Below are positions 49,426 through 60,307 of a stretch of 64,000 bases of DNA, in pieces; within the stretch, counting starts at the first letter, position 1, and every line of letters begins with the position of its first letter. The notes under the pieces were generated by a model, which was given only the letters and a program-made list of their open reading frames with translations, did no database searches and had not been told where the DNA came from. Origin of the DNA: Farysia itapuensis (taxonomy: Eukaryota > Basidiomycota > Ustilaginomycetes > Ustilaginales > Ustilaginaceae); assembly GCA_023212645.1 (NCBI GenBank), contig JALBYC010000003.1, positions 914,374 to 978,373 of the forward strand, read 5' to 3'. The translations under genes were made by a program, and so were the position numbers.

Positions 49426-50278
49426 TTCCACCAATCTTTTGTATAGCTGGCTCTAGCCAAAGGACCACAATCTCAGCACACAAACACCTTCACACTGTGC
49501 AAAGTATGAGAAAGGAGAAGCGGTATGGTCCGAGGCCGGTTCCGAGTCAAAGTTGTGAAGCGCGACGCGCAGCAGCTTGAATCACTCCAATTTCAAAGCG
49601 AGAATTTGAGCACTTGCACTTGCCTTCTCTCTTTCAGCTATTCAGCTTGCTCCAAGCCTCAAGGCTAGAAACGGCATTGTTGCCTTGATACTCGTCTCTT
49701 AGAAGACAGTCTCGCGGAGAGGACAATCGTGGGGAACTGCAACATTTTGGGTCTCACCTGTCGCAGCAATTATTGCGCCAGTATTGGAACGATCGAGCTC
49801 AAGAACTCACTCCGCCATCCCTTTGTGCACTTTCGCACTGTCAAGCTAGGAGATCCTCTTCCAAGCAGCATCTGCGCTACACTTGCTCAATCGAACGAGC
49901 AGTCGACCTACGTCCTGCAAGCGACTTGAAGCGAAGGGTCGTTGTACGACGAATCGAATCGACTTTATTTGTCTTTCGAATCTGGGCAAGATACATGGCA
50001 GCGGGCGCATTGGTCTCTTCAAAACGCTGTTCAGACTCTACGGAACAATCCTATCGCATAGTTCTGCAGAAACAGTAGTAGCAAGGATCGGCCTTCTTGT
50101 GATTCGATCTTGTATGCTGTAGATCAACACTCTACGAAGCAGTACTTTCGTCACGGATAGCTTTGTGCTGATGACCACACAAAAAGCTGTCTCGACGTGT
50201 GCTCCGTCTACTACGTCGAATTGGTTTGAACTAGCTGTACTGGGAAAGTCGCTAGCGTTGCGCGAAGCCCATCGTCAC
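49426..50278. other. Intergenic region before RCO1
   Basis: About 850 bp with no gene. It contains short open stretches and pyrimidine-rich patches (for example near 49620-49640). An in-frame ATG at 50171 is an alternative RCO1 start. A 5'-UTR intron is possible but not shown. Confidence 0.45.
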
Positions 50279-53200
50279 ATGTCCTTTTCCAATAACCAAT
50301 CCGCGCCAGGTCCGTCGCCGAAAGACGGTTCTGCAACCTCATATGATTCTCTGAAGAAATCTGGCTCTAGCATCGAGTCCATCAGCTCGCCTACAGCCAC
50401 AGCATCTGCTGACATGCCAGAAAGTGATGCGGCGAAAGGACAACAGTCAGTGCCATCATTCCTCTCGGCCCCTTCTGCGACAGTGCGACAAGCAGATAGC
50501 GACAGTCTGAGAACAGAAGTGCTCGGACCGCCACCCCATCTTCCAAATGACAACGCGTACTGGCCATTGAATCCTATGCCCCTAGAAGTGCCGCTATCAG
50601 CAGTACATACGAAGAAAAAAGGAACTATTCTGAACGCCAAACAAAAGTCACTGCCCAGTGATCCTGCCACCGACTTTACTGCTCCTAGCAATCTGAATGG
50701 GAAGATGCCATTCGCGCTCTACCAAACAATCGCAGGAAGCGCACAGCCCAAGTTTAGGTAAGTTCGAACGAAGGAGCAGAGGAGCGATCGTATCAATGGG
50801 TCCTGGTCCCCAGCACGAGTAGCCAGAGGAACTGAGCGGCGCGCGCTCAATATCTCTGATCTTGATTATTGACAATTGTGAATCCCTTTTTTTCTTTTTT
50901 TGGCCCTTCCTTCTTTCCTCACTCGTTTTCAACGTCTCCCCGTCGCCGTCGTTGAATCCATCATCGGTCCAAATTCGATACCAATCTCTAACATCAAATA
51001 GCACGACGACAGCGAAGAGGACAGATCTCGCTGAAACATCGGCTGCCCCGAGTCCATCTCCTGGTGTGCAAGGAACCCAACAGTCAGTCCTGACTGCTCC
51101 GGCTCGTTCGGAAGAAGATCAATCCCTCCTTAGCACCTGGGGTGATGCTGACTCAATCGCGACTGCAACAACCACTGTGACAAGAGAAACAAGTCCTGAT
51201 GGTCTCGTGTCGTTGTCTGGACCAATGCTGGTTTCAGAGGCTGCAGCAGCAGCAGCTCCTACTCGCTTCGAATATGGCGGCGGTCAAAGCGTGGATGCAC
51301 TCGTACCCTCCTCACTCGTCCAAGATGATGTGGACGACACGTCAATCGCCGCCTTAGTTCCGGACGGTTCTCATGTCGTCTCACCACCCTCTGGTGACGT
51401 GATTCCCCTGTCCTCGTCAATCGCTGAACCGGTACTCAATGGAGACAGCTCGCTGACTCCGACAGAGGCCCCATTGACCCCGACCACGGCAGCTAGGCGC
51501 CTCCCGTCCGTGCGAGGAGCTTCTTTGCAGGCAGCACAATCGATCACCAGTGCCTACACAGATCCCACTGGCGCTCAAAAGCTCAGTGCGAAGAAGTCCA
51601 AGGGCTTACTACAAGCAGACGCCCGCGGCCGGCGATCAGAGTCAGCCGGCAGTAACGGCGCAGTCACGTCGTCCAGTGTGGTAGCTGTGCCAGCAGGCAA
51701 GAAAGTGACTGCTATGCGCTCTCTCGCCGCAGGACAAGCTCAAGTTGAGCTTCCGCCTGGAATGATGATGGTCGATGGTAACATGCGCGTCATTCCTGGC
51801 GTCGCTGGTGCCCTCATTCCCGCCGAATTGGAAGGTTTCAGCACGAAAATAGAGGATCGTGGCGGTTCCAATAATGACTTCTGTGAAGTATGCGGCGCCA
51901 ACGGTCGCTTCATCTGCTGCGACGGATGCCCACGCAGCTTTCACTTTTTCTGCATGAACCCGCCTCTTGACATCGACGAAATGCCCCCCTCCAATGGACT
52001 TAGTGTCCTTGGACCAGCGCGTGCTAACGCTGATAAAGGGAAGGGCAAGGGCAAAGCAACTGGAAGCGCTGGAAGCAGCTTGAATCCCGAGGAGATGTGG
52101 TTCTGCAACGTCTGCGTAAGCGAGAGAAAGCCAAAAGCTGCTATAAAGCGGACGGGCCTCGGTCCGTTCGGTTTCTTGCTTCCCGTGCTTTCGCAACAAA
52201 ATCCAAAGAGCTTTCAATTGCCGATCGACCTCCGCACTTACTTTAGAGATACTGCTACCGCCAGCGATGGCGATTTCATCGATGCGAGCATGATCCGAGC
52301 GAACAAGATCAACAAATTTGGTTTGCTGGAGACACGCGACCCTTATCGTCTCAAAGACAAGAACGGAGCGCCTGTCCTGTGCTATCGATGCGGTGGTACC
52401 GCCCTGCCGGAACAAGAGCACTCCCACAGCTCTGCTACTCAGGCCGGCCTTAATGGCAGGGCACGAGATGGCAACGCACAGACCACTTTGTCCGCCAGCT
52501 CGGAGAAGGAGGTCCAGATGGCGGAACACGGTTATCAAGGATGGCGTCAAATTGTTAGCTGTGACTTTTGCCGACTGCATTGGCACATTGACTGCGTAAG
52601 CCCGCCAATGCTCGGCATGCCGAGTAACGGGAAGAAATGGATGTGCCCAGCGCACAGCGATGTCGTCAACGAAAAGCGATGGGTTCCAAGGGTTGGCGCT
52701 TCCGTTCCGAGGACACTAGATCTTCCAATCCCCTCTGTTCGCAACATCGGACCTGGCAAACATTTTCGCACCCGTGTGCTCAATAATGGCGACATTGACA
52801 TCATTCCGGATCCTCTGGAAGAATTGATGGGCGTCGATGGCCGCTCCGGAAGTCTGGATAGCGGCGTTGAAGACTCCTTCTCCCGCGCTGGAACGGGCGA
52901 CGCGCTCTTGGCACCCAAGCTGCGATATAGATATCCAGAAAAAGTGATTCAAACTGACTTCTGGACACGAGTAAGAGGTGACGATAGCTCCAAAATCGGC
53001 AGCATATTTTACGTTGCCGCACAAGAGCTCGTTGGAAAGAGGCCCGTGCGTGTCATGGCTGGCGAGGACTTTGCGGTAGAAGCGGTCGAATCACGTTTCC
53101 GACCCTTTGGCCAGCGCGGTTATCCACGATCGGGCCTCGACTCATTGGCAGACATCGCCGTTGCACGATTAGTGGGAGACGAGCTTGCCGACAAAGATGT

Positions 53201-53918
53201 GCCGGAGCTTATACGGCCATCGCGAACTCGCGAGCTGGTTGCAACCGCTCTCGGGGTTGAACTGACCAATGACGATGTACCTGAGTCGAATGTCCGAACC
53301 TCTCTTGACGGTGACGCGCGAGCCGACTCTTCCATGCTCGTGGATCCGCTAGACTCGCCATTGTCCAGCCTTGAAGAGAGCGACGGAGACGATGTGATAT
53401 GCGTTTCAAACAAAAGGAATACGCTTGACCTCGCGGCTACTTCCCTGCCTCCACCGTCCGAAGAAGAAGAGATCAAACGGATTGCGAGAGAAGCTGCCTC
53501 TGGCGAAGCAGGGCGACTATCGAAGCGGAAGGCAGCCGTAGCGGCTGAAACTGCTCTATCTGGCTCGTCCATGCAAAGCAACAAGAAGGCACGCTCCGGC
53601 TCGCCTGTCGCACCCATCGCTGCGAACGGGTCTGGCACAAAGATCACTCTGCGTAAGAGTCAAGGAGGCAATGGTGGATCGCAGGCTTTTCTTTCGGCTC
53701 CTGCCATCTCTGCTCGGACAAGTTCCGCAATGTCGGAGGAATTCGCTCAAACGCTGCAGGTCTCCTCTCATATGACGGAGCAGCACGCTAGCGAGCTTAG
53801 GGAGATTGCGTCCCTCCGAGCCATCAAAGAGCTGATGAGGGTCAAGGGCTTCTCACGAACTCTCGAATTCCTGCTCTCGCCCAACGACGACAGCGCCACT
53901 GCACCGAACACGGCCTAG
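50279..53918 (+). CDS. RCO1: Rco1-like PHD-finger subunit of the Rpd3S histone deacetylase complex
   Basis: Two exons, 50279-50757 and 51002-53918 (1131 residues), with a 244-bp intron (50758-51001; GTAAGT donor, CTAAC branch, AAATAG acceptor); Ser codon AG|C spans the junction. An in-frame ATG at 50171 would add 36 residues. PHD1 (about 454-530: CEVCGANGRFICCDGC, then FHFFCMNPPL, closing at WFCNVC) has a long Gly/Lys insert. The stretch GPFGFLLPVLSQQNPKSFQLP and a second, atypical PHD (about 618-710: CYRCGG, CDFCRLHWHIDC, WMCPAH) follow the Rco1 pattern. Rco1 with Eaf3 brings Rpd3 to transcribed, H3K36-methylated chromatin. Ser/Ala-rich linkers are probably disordered. Confidence 0.87.
50758..51001 (+). 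other. Intron of the RCO1 gene (244 bp)
   Basis: The longest intron in the window. GTAAGT donor, T-rich tract near 50885-50900, CTAAC branch close to an AAATAG acceptor. Other AG positions are possible; phase supports this one. Confidence 0.72.
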
Positions 53919-54020
53919 TCCCACTGAACGTCTTTCACACGTACTGCCAGATCATTCGGTCAGAGCAATGAGAGAATTGCGCTTGCAAGCGCATTGATTA
54001 TGCACTAGTATATGGCGGGC

Positions 54021-55850
54021 TTAGTAAGTTGAGAAGTTGTTCTGTAGGACTTGCGGGTTGGTCTGTTCAACATGTCGAACAGCTTCGCCGAAAAGTCCGT
54101 TAGCCCAACCGAACCAAGGTCGGGTGAAGTCGGTGGCGTTGTTGACGTTGATGCTTTCGTGAATTAGACCTGTGCCTGCGGTTGTGTTTCGGAGCAGGGA
54201 GAGGGCTTCGAGTTGTTCGGTTTCGTCAGTGGAAGTGAGAATCTGCATGATGCGAGACATGGGCCAGGCGTAGCCAGTGCCGACATGCGGTCCGCCAATG
54301 CCGGAGAAGTCCGATCCCTCGTAATGCCACTTGCTCGTGGTTTGGTTGAGGACGTACTGTCGCGTGCGTTGATAAGTGGCGTCGCTCGCGTTGAGGTAGC
54401 CGAGGTACGGCAGACTGAGCAGAGAAGGCACGTTAGCATCATCCATGAAGTACTGTCCGCCATAGCCGTCGACTTCATAGGCGTAGATGTTACCCTGAGA
54501 CTCGGCAAGCTTGTTGGGCAGCACGGCCCAGTCGTCAATTGCACTTCTGATCTCGGCAGCGAATTCGCGGATGTTTTGTGCAACATCCTGCATGGCCGTC
54601 ACGTTGTCGAGCAGGGGGGCGAGATTCTCGAATGCGACTGCGAGCTGAGCGTTACTGGGGATGAGGAAGGGCAGCGTGGTTGCGTCGTCGGAAGGACGGA
54701 AGCCTGACTTTACCAGGCCAGTGCGTCGGGCGGGTTCACCCCAGCCGTTGTCAGCTTTGGTCTCGGTTGCGCTTCGAGCATCTCGCTGGAAGCGATACAC
54801 GCCACCCTGAAGCGTGCCGAATCGCTCCGCCCACTCGCTGTCGCGACTAGTGATGTTAGGTGGCAAGATGGTGGTCGAGTTGGCTTCCATGTAGGCTTCA
54901 ACTTCTTCGCGGGAGCCGCGCTGTTGACTACGAAGGGTGTCGACGGCAACTCGCACTGCACGCTGCCAAGTCTTGTTCTCGAGGAAGTCGGTCCGGTTTG
55001 AGTACTCAGCAATGAGCGATGGCAGACGAAGGTGAGCTGCGAGGGAGTCTACCTCCCACTTGGTCTCCCACAGATACACGCCGTCGTTGCCTTCGACACA
55101 GCTGTAGTTCTTCGGTGGCTGAGGCAGGTAGTGCGCCTGAGAGTACGGCACCGGGGGCTGAATCCAATCAGCCTCGTCAGAGTCTCCCACAGCTGGGTTC
55201 TTCTTGTTGGTAATCGTGGCAGACTTTGGCGGCCCGAACGAGTTGCCGAGCGGGTAAGTGATCACTTGCTGTGACTGCTGGTAGAGCAAGCCAAGTGCTA
55301 GGCGGTACAATTTGAGCCAGTCTTGATCGCCAACAGCATAAGGCTCCGGCGGAGATTGCAACAAGGGTAAATATGTGAACATCTGATTGGATGAGTCTCG
55401 AAGCCATGCCGCCAAAATATCTCCGGTGATGATAAAAGCTCTTGGGAAAGCGGTGCTCGAGTCAGGGTTGTTCAGCTGCAGATCCGTCCAGCCGACAGTA
55501 GTGTCGAGACTATTGGGGTAAGCATTGGTGAAGACTCGTCGAAGGGCAGGGTCTGCAATTTTGGCGCTGATTCGTTTGATTTCAGCCTCGACTAATCGAG
55601 AGCGGAAGCGTCGTTTGTACTTCTCGGGACGTGCGTCAGGCAGACAGTCGAGTGATAGGGTTGGATTAGGCTCCGGCCAGGTGTACTCCGGATCGCCATA
55701 AGCATCTTCAGTAGCTCGGCCATCGGCATTGCGAGACACGAGAGAAGAGAGGTACGACTGCTGCTGTGGATCAATGGCGAGGCCAGCCACGGCCGACGTA
55801 GACAGCACCAGTCCAGCAGCGGTAATGGGGATTAGAGTGGCAAACTTCAT
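54021..55850 (-). CDS. Secreted GH125 exo-alpha-1,6-mannosidase-like protein
   Basis: 609 residues from the ATG at 55850 (MKFATLIPITAAGL); the upstream frame to 56060 crosses a TATA element and is excluded. A signal peptide covers about 1-22. The mature protein has the DUF1237/GH125 pattern: WTDLQLNNPDSSTAFPRAFI, TGDILAAWLRDSSNQMFTYLP, QYFMDDANVPSLLSLPYLGY, ending ESINVNNATDFTRPWFGWANG. Characterised members cleave alpha-1,6-linked mannose from mannans or N-glycans, inverting. Several NxS/T sites suggest N-glycosylation. Convergent with RCO1, 102 bp apart. Confidence 0.92.
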   Translation of the reverse strand: MKFATLIPITAAGLVLSTSAVAGLAIDPQQQSYLSSLVSRNADGRATEDAYGDPEYTWPEPNPTLSLDCLPDARPEKYKRRFRSRLVEAEIKRISAKIADPALRRVFTNAYPNSLDTTVGWTDLQLNNPDSSTAFPRAFIITGDILAAWLRDSSNQMFTYLPLLQSPPEPYAVGDQDWLKLYRLALGLLYQQSQQVITYPLGNSFGPPKSATITNKKNPAVGDSDEADWIQPPVPYSQAHYLPQPPKNYSCVEGNDGVYLWETKWEVDSLAAHLRLPSLIAEYSNRTDFLENKTWQRAVRVAVDTLRSQQRGSREEVEAYMEANSTTILPPNITSRDSEWAERFGTLQGGVYRFQRDARSATETKADNGWGEPARRTGLVKSGFRPSDDATTLPFLIPSNAQLAVAFENLAPLLDNVTAMQDVAQNIREFAAEIRSAIDDWAVLPNKLAESQGNIYAYEVDGYGGQYFMDDANVPSLLSLPYLGYLNASDATYQRTRQYVLNQTTSKWHYEGSDFSGIGGPHVGTGYAWPMSRIMQILTSTDETEQLEALSLLRNTTAGTGLIHESINVNNATDFTRPWFGWANGLFGEAVRHVEQTNPQVLQNNFSTY

Positions 55851-56330
55851 CGTAGAGTCAGTCGATGAAAGGACGAAGATGAGAAGCACAGACGGCAGTA
55901 TATATACCCATCTTGTAACAGTCATGCTCTTGGCATGGAGACGAAAAAGTGACGCCGATGCGGACCGAGATGGTTCCAAGGGCAGCAAGAAGCGAGAAAT
56001 CGCCGGTGACCGATGTGAGCGAGTATGTGAGGACGACCCCAGGAAAGTCAGGGTGGACAAAGTGGAGCAGGTCTAAGCGAGACCTCGGAAACCGGCGATC
56101 TGTCAATATCCGTCAAACTCAAATTCCACGTCGGTCAAGGATCGGCAAGCGGCAAGCCGGCTGTTTTTTGCATACTCTAACAAAAGCTTACATAACTCCG
56201 TGTCATCGAGGCATTGCCGCAGCAGCTCAAGTTCAAATCGCGCGAGTTGAGAATTTGGCCCAGGTGACTGCACTTTTAGGTGTATCGCTTCCCTTTCCAC
56301 CACACATCTTCTCACACATATTTCGTCAAG
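55851..56330. other. Divergent region between GH125 and eL29
   Basis: About 480 bp holding the TATA of GH125 (55899-55906) and the eL29 promoter and leader. No further gene. Confidence 0.55.
55899..55906 (-). promoter_or_regulatory. TATA box of GH125 gene
   Basis: TATATATA about 50 bp upstream of the ATG at 55850. Confidence 0.6.
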
Positions 56331-56591
56331 ATGTAAGTACTGACACCTCGATCGGCTCTTGAACGAACGTACGTTTCTGACAGTAGCGTCTGTCGTCAAT
56401 CGCACAGGGCTAAGTCAAAGAACTCGTCCCAGCACAACCAGGTCGCCAAGGCTCACCGCAACGGTATCAAGAAGCCGAAGACCAACAAGTACCCATCCCT
56501 GCGTGGAGTCGACCCCAAGTTCGTCCGTAACCAGCGTTACGCCAAGCACGGAACGATGAAGGCTCTCAAAGAGGCTCGTGCTGAGGCATAA
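56331..56591 (+). CDS. RPL29: 60S ribosomal protein eL29
   Basis: 61 residues from two exons: a 2-base first coding exon (56331-56332, AT) and 56408-56591. A 75-bp intron (56333-56407; GTAAGT donor, CACAG acceptor) splits the start codon as AT|G. The product starts [20 protein letters not shown] and ends LKEARAEA, with [13 protein letters not shown], the family core; yeast eL29 has 59 residues. It is a small, very basic component of the large subunit. Too short and split for simple frame calling. Confidence 0.95.
56333..56407 (+). other. Intron within the start codon of eL29 (75 bp)
   Basis: Follows AT at 56331-56332; GTAAGT donor, acceptor CACAG before GGCTAAG. The ATG forms only after splicing. 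Confidence 0.88.
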
Positions 56592-57069
56592 ATTGTCTTC
56601 GGCCAAACTTCCAGCATTGCACCTTCCATCCCGCATGACGATTCTCAACTACGCTGCGCAAATGTAGCGTAATGTCAGCGGCAATTGTATCATCATCTCC
56701 GTCTACACGACCTGTCCGCCTTTGACAGACGCCAACTTCGACTGGTCCAGCTCACCCTCATCTCGACATCACACCTCCGTTGAATGACAAAATCGCATTT
56801 CTCATCTTGGTCAAATAGCAACGACGTTCGTCCGCGTGCCTGACAATTGGGATTGCAGAAAGCTGGGAAGAAACTCAGGAAGAAGATCAGTTGCGGTTGA
56901 AAGCGGAGGTCACAACGGTATAAGGTTTTGTACAAAGGTGCAAGTGCGACAACAGGGAAAAAGACGAGCGGGACTGACTGAAAGTTGGGTAGACGAGATT
57001 GTGAGAGTGACGGAGACAGAGGAAGCGTCGGTGATGAGTCTTGTAGGGGTATCTGGGGCAAAGCGTTTA
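56592..57069. other. Convergent 3' regions of eL29 and the 219-residue protein
   Basis: About 478 bp; nothing recognised. Confidence 0.5.
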
Positions 57070-57729
57070 CTAGCGGTTGGCAGTGTTGACGCCGTTCTCA
57101 CGGTAGATGGGAGGTGCTTCCCATGTTGCTCTTCTCCAATCCAAGCCATCGTGTTGGAGAACGTCATGAAGGTCGAGCTGCTCGGCCCCGTAGCGCGTTG
57201 CTTGTGAGGCTGAGACGGTATGGGTATGTCTGCGGCCACCTAACGCGCCCAGTTGCACCGGTTGGACGGAAATTGTAATACTCCGGGGCTGAGAGTCAGT
57301 GGAAGGTGGAATCGCACTCAAGGATCTGGTTCGAGCACGATTTCCGGTCGATACATCAGCTGGCGTTACCTCAGAAGCGAAAGAAGTCAACTGTGCATCC
57401 GTAATGGTTGAGAAATTGGACGTCGAGCTGTGATGCAGGGTGGCGGCTTCCTCATTCGATTGTTGATATCTGGGCAATATCTCGCCTTGAGCTCTCCATT
57501 CGCGCTCAGCTGTACGTATGCGCTGAACCTCTTGGTTGTGGGCAGCGAGTGCTTTGGCCTCGTTCTTGGACAGACGTTTGCCGTGCTCGTTGATGGGACG
57601 ACCCAGTTTGTCGGTGGGCAGGCCAAGGTAGCCATGCTTGCGAGACTTACGCTTGTTGATGAAGCGCGAGGTGGCCTTATAGGACTCAACCGAAAGGAAG
57701 ACCAGGAGAGCCACAGCTCCAGCTGACAT
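57070..57729 (-). CDS. Small membrane protein of unknown function
   Basis: 219 residues from the ATG at 57729 (MSAGAVALLVFLSVES); the upstream frame starts at TTG. One hydrophobic stretch (about 1-13) at the extreme N-terminus could anchor or target it. It is followed by a strongly basic patch (FINKRKSRKHGYLGLPTD) and a helical, charged region (GKRLSKNEAKALAAHNQEVQ). The C-terminal half is Ser/Thr-rich and ends LDWRRATWEAPPIYRENG. I do not recognise the family. Coding is supported by length, regular reading frame use and a divergent promoter with ERG4. A tail-facing-cytosol membrane protein is a guess. Confidence 0.6.
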   Translation of the reverse strand: MSAGAVALLVFLSVESYKATSRFINKRKSRKHGYLGLPTDKLGRPINEHGKRLSKNEAKALAAHNQEVQRIRTAEREWRAQGEILPRYQQSNEEAATLHHSSTSNFSTITDAQLTSFASEVTPADVSTGNRARTRSLSAIPPSTDSQPRSITISVQPVQLGALGGRRHTHTVSASQATRYGAEQLDLHDVLQHDGLDWRRATWEAPPIYRENGVNTANR

Positions 57730-58272
57730 TGATGGAACGAGGTGGGAGTATGCGGTGAGCGTGGTGCCAGACGCGGCTGAGTCGCAACGGAAAACCCACA
57801 ATGTGAATGCCGGTAATCAGGGTCTCCGGATCGGAAGGCAGCCGTGATGATGCACTCTGCCGCGCACGCGTGCCGATCTTGATTAAAAATGACATAACAA
57901 AACACGATTCACAATTGTGGCATTGGTGGGTCATGAATGCAGCAGCATCGGCTTGCCTTCATATCTGGGCGTCCACCAGTGCATCGGCTCCTGTCCAAAA
58001 GCGCGTCATGTCGCTATGTGAGTGGGCGAACACGTTTCGAAACCTACTTTGCACGCGTCCTTTGCTTGAGTCGTGCTCTGATAGCGACACCGTCTGAGCA
58101 GCCGTAAGCTCGCTTCGGCGCTAGCCGGCCTTTGTTTTGATTTTTTATTGTTTCGTTTTCACTTCTTTTTTACGTGATTTTTGTTGACAGAAAATCATGA
58201 GGCAATCTTCGCAATCTGAGCTCTCCCCTCGCCTCCTTCCTCCTGTCATCCTCCCCCCGCAGCGTCGTCAAG
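57730..58272. other. Divergent promoter region of ERG4 and the 219-residue protein
   Basis: About 543 bp, with a T-rich run near 58135-58190 just before the ERG4 leader. No gene seen. Confidence 0.5.
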
Positions 58273-59880
58273 ATGGACTCGCCAGGACCTCGAACGCGGA
58301 GTGCGGCTGCCAAGGAAACCGCAACACCGCATGGTCGCGCATCAAAGTCGGGTGCCCCCACTGCTGCTCAAAAACGCGCCGCACAACAAGAACAGGCCGA
58401 GCTCGACCACATGAACAATTACATCCCTAGTCACTCGTATTTGCACGTTGATATGGACGATCCTCAGATCGTCGGCGGTGGAAAACAACAGACGCTCATC
58501 AAGTACGCGCCTGGCATCGTCATCACTGAAAAAGGACGCGCAAAAGACAAGACGCTTGACGAGCATCACGACTACGAATTCGGAGGACCATGGGGCGTCA
58601 CAGCCATGATGACCCTCTTTCCTCTGCTTATGTATTACCTCTGGATCTGTCTCTGGTTCTACGATGGTAAGCTTGTCATTCCCACGGGACCAGATGACGT
58701 TTGGCCATTTTTCCAAAGAATGGGAGCACACGTACGCGACGACGCCTTTCCCTCGACGCGTGCTTTCGCCGCCTATGGTGGGCTGATGGTATTCCAATTT
58801 GGCTTGGCCCTCGTCATGCCTGGATATATGCAAGAAGGTCTTCCTGTTCCCTCGCTTGGATACAAGACGCTTCTTTACAGGTGCAACGCCCTCTCCTCCT
58901 TCTATGCTACTTTGGTCACATGTGCCGCGCTCCACCTTTCGGGCGTCTACCGGCTGACGACCATCATCGAGCACTTTGGCGAATACATGACCGTCTCCAT
59001 GATTGCAGGCTATGCTGTCAGTGCAGCTACCTACTTTCACGCCGTGTTCACCAACACCACCCATCGCATGTCGGGCAATTTCGCCTATGACTTCTTTATG
59101 GGTGCTTCGCTGAATCCCCGCATTGGCTCCGTCGATCTCAAGATGTGGGCCGAGGTCCGCATCCCATGGGTCCTGCTCTTCCTCATCAGCGTCAGCGGAG
59201 CCTGCAAGCAGTACGAAGTCTATGGCTACGTCACACCCAACATGGCCTTCATGGTGCTTGCCACTGGCCTTTACATCAACGCTTGCGGCAAGGGCGAAGA
59301 ATGTATCCCCCAGACCTGGGACATGTTCCACGAAAAGTGGGGATTCATGGTTATCTTCTGGAACTTTGCCGGTGTCCCCTTTACTTACTGCTACAGCATT
59401 GTCTACATGGCTGCCCACCCTCCGTCATACTACAAGTTCAGCACGCCCACCTACGTATTCATGTTTTCCCTGCTGATTTTCGCCCACTACGTCTTTGACT
59501 CGTCCATGGCGCAAAAATCGCGCTTCAGAATGCAGCTGCAAGGCACATACAAGCCGCGATGGACGTTCCCGCAGTGGCCCTGGTCCACGCTCAAGGACCC
59601 GCGCTACCTTCAGACCGAACACGGAAACGCGCTGCTGATCGATGGCTGGTGGCAGTTCCTCCGCAAGCCCAACTACACTGCCGACTGGACCCAGTCCTTC
59701 CTGTGGGGCGCAATTGCTGGAACGCGATCCATCATCCCCTACTACTACTCTGTCTTCTTCCTTGCCGTGCTCACTCACCGTTGCGGACGCGACTTTGAAC
59801 GATGTGGCAGGAAATACGGAAAGGATTGGGACAAGTATTGCTCCATCGTCAAGTACGCTTTCATTCCCTTTGTCTACTAG
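58273..59880 (+). CDS. ERG4: Erg4, delta(24(28))-sterol reductase
   Basis: 535 residues, single exon, ATG at 58273. A polar N-terminus (about 1-105) precedes 8-10 TM segments. Both sterol-reductase signatures are present: GNALLIDGWWQFLRKPNYTA (about 455-475) and LTHRCGRDFERCGRKYGKDW near the end, followed by YCSIVKYAFIPFVY. YDFFMGASLNPRIG is typical of Erg4 rather than Erg24. The enzyme uses NADPH in the ER to make ergosterol from ergosta-5,7,22,24(28)-tetraenol, the last step of the pathway. The N-terminus is longer than in yeast (473 residues). Confidence 0.95.
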   Translation: MDSPGPRTRSAAAKETATPHGRASKSGAPTAAQKRAAQQEQAELDHMNNYIPSHSYLHVDMDDPQIVGGGKQQTLIKYAPGIVITEKGRAKDKTLDEHHDYEFGGPWGVTAMMTLFPLLMYYLWICLWFYDGKLVIPTGPDDVWPFFQRMGAHVRDDAFPSTRAFAAYGGLMVFQFGLALVMPGYMQEGLPVPSLGYKTLLYRCNALSSFYATLVTCAALHLSGVYRLTTIIEHFGEYMTVSMIAGYAVSAATYFHAVFTNTTHRMSGNFAYDFFMGASLNPRIGSVDLKMWAEVRIPWVLLFLISVSGACKQYEVYGYVTPNMAFMVLATGLYINACGKGEECIPQTWDMFHEKWGFMVIFWNFAGVPFTYCYSIVYMAAHPPSYYKFSTPTYVFMFSLLIFAHYVFDSSMAQKSRFRMQLQGTYKPRWTFPQWPWSTLKDPRYLQTEHGNALLIDGWWQFLRKPNYTADWTQSFLWGAIAGTRSIIPYYYSVFFLAVLTHRCGRDFERCGRKYGKDWDKYCSIVKYAFIPFVY

Positions 59881-60307
59881 ATGCGCAGCTCAACAATTTG
59901 CGCCCTCTCCTCCCTCTCCCCTAATACAGCCCGGTGGACATACTTACTTGCATCGAAATACGATACAATACCTTACTGAATTTGCTTGGCGAAAGTAGAA
60001 GAACAATGCGAGGACGGAAATGAGTCTTGTCGCCGTTCAAGTCGCCGACGCCGCAGAGACGTGCACGGCCCGCGAGGAAGAATTAAGCTCGGCCTAGGCT
60101 GACATGACAACGTTTGTATGAACAGCTCGCAGCGAAGGTGGTGCGGGGAATCATGTGCGTGGCTCAACCGTTGACAACAGCCCTCGGCTAGGAAATTAAC
60201 ACCTGACCTCTACGCAAATGGATAGCCGTGTTTGACAGATAAGGACGCCTACACACCACTTCCTCCCCGTCCGAAGTAGCACCACCATCCTGCCGTCCCA
60301 CCGAGAA
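59881..60307. other. Intergenic: ERG4 3' flank and amidase promoter
   Basis: About 427 bp; no gene or RNA recognised. Confidence 0.5.

Noticed and set aside
55851..56060. N-terminal extension of the GH125 frame
   Set aside because: Would include the TATA element; MKFATLIPITAAG is a normal signal peptide start.
58342..59418. 358-codon frame antisense to ERG4
   Set aside because: Shadow of the ERG4 codons.
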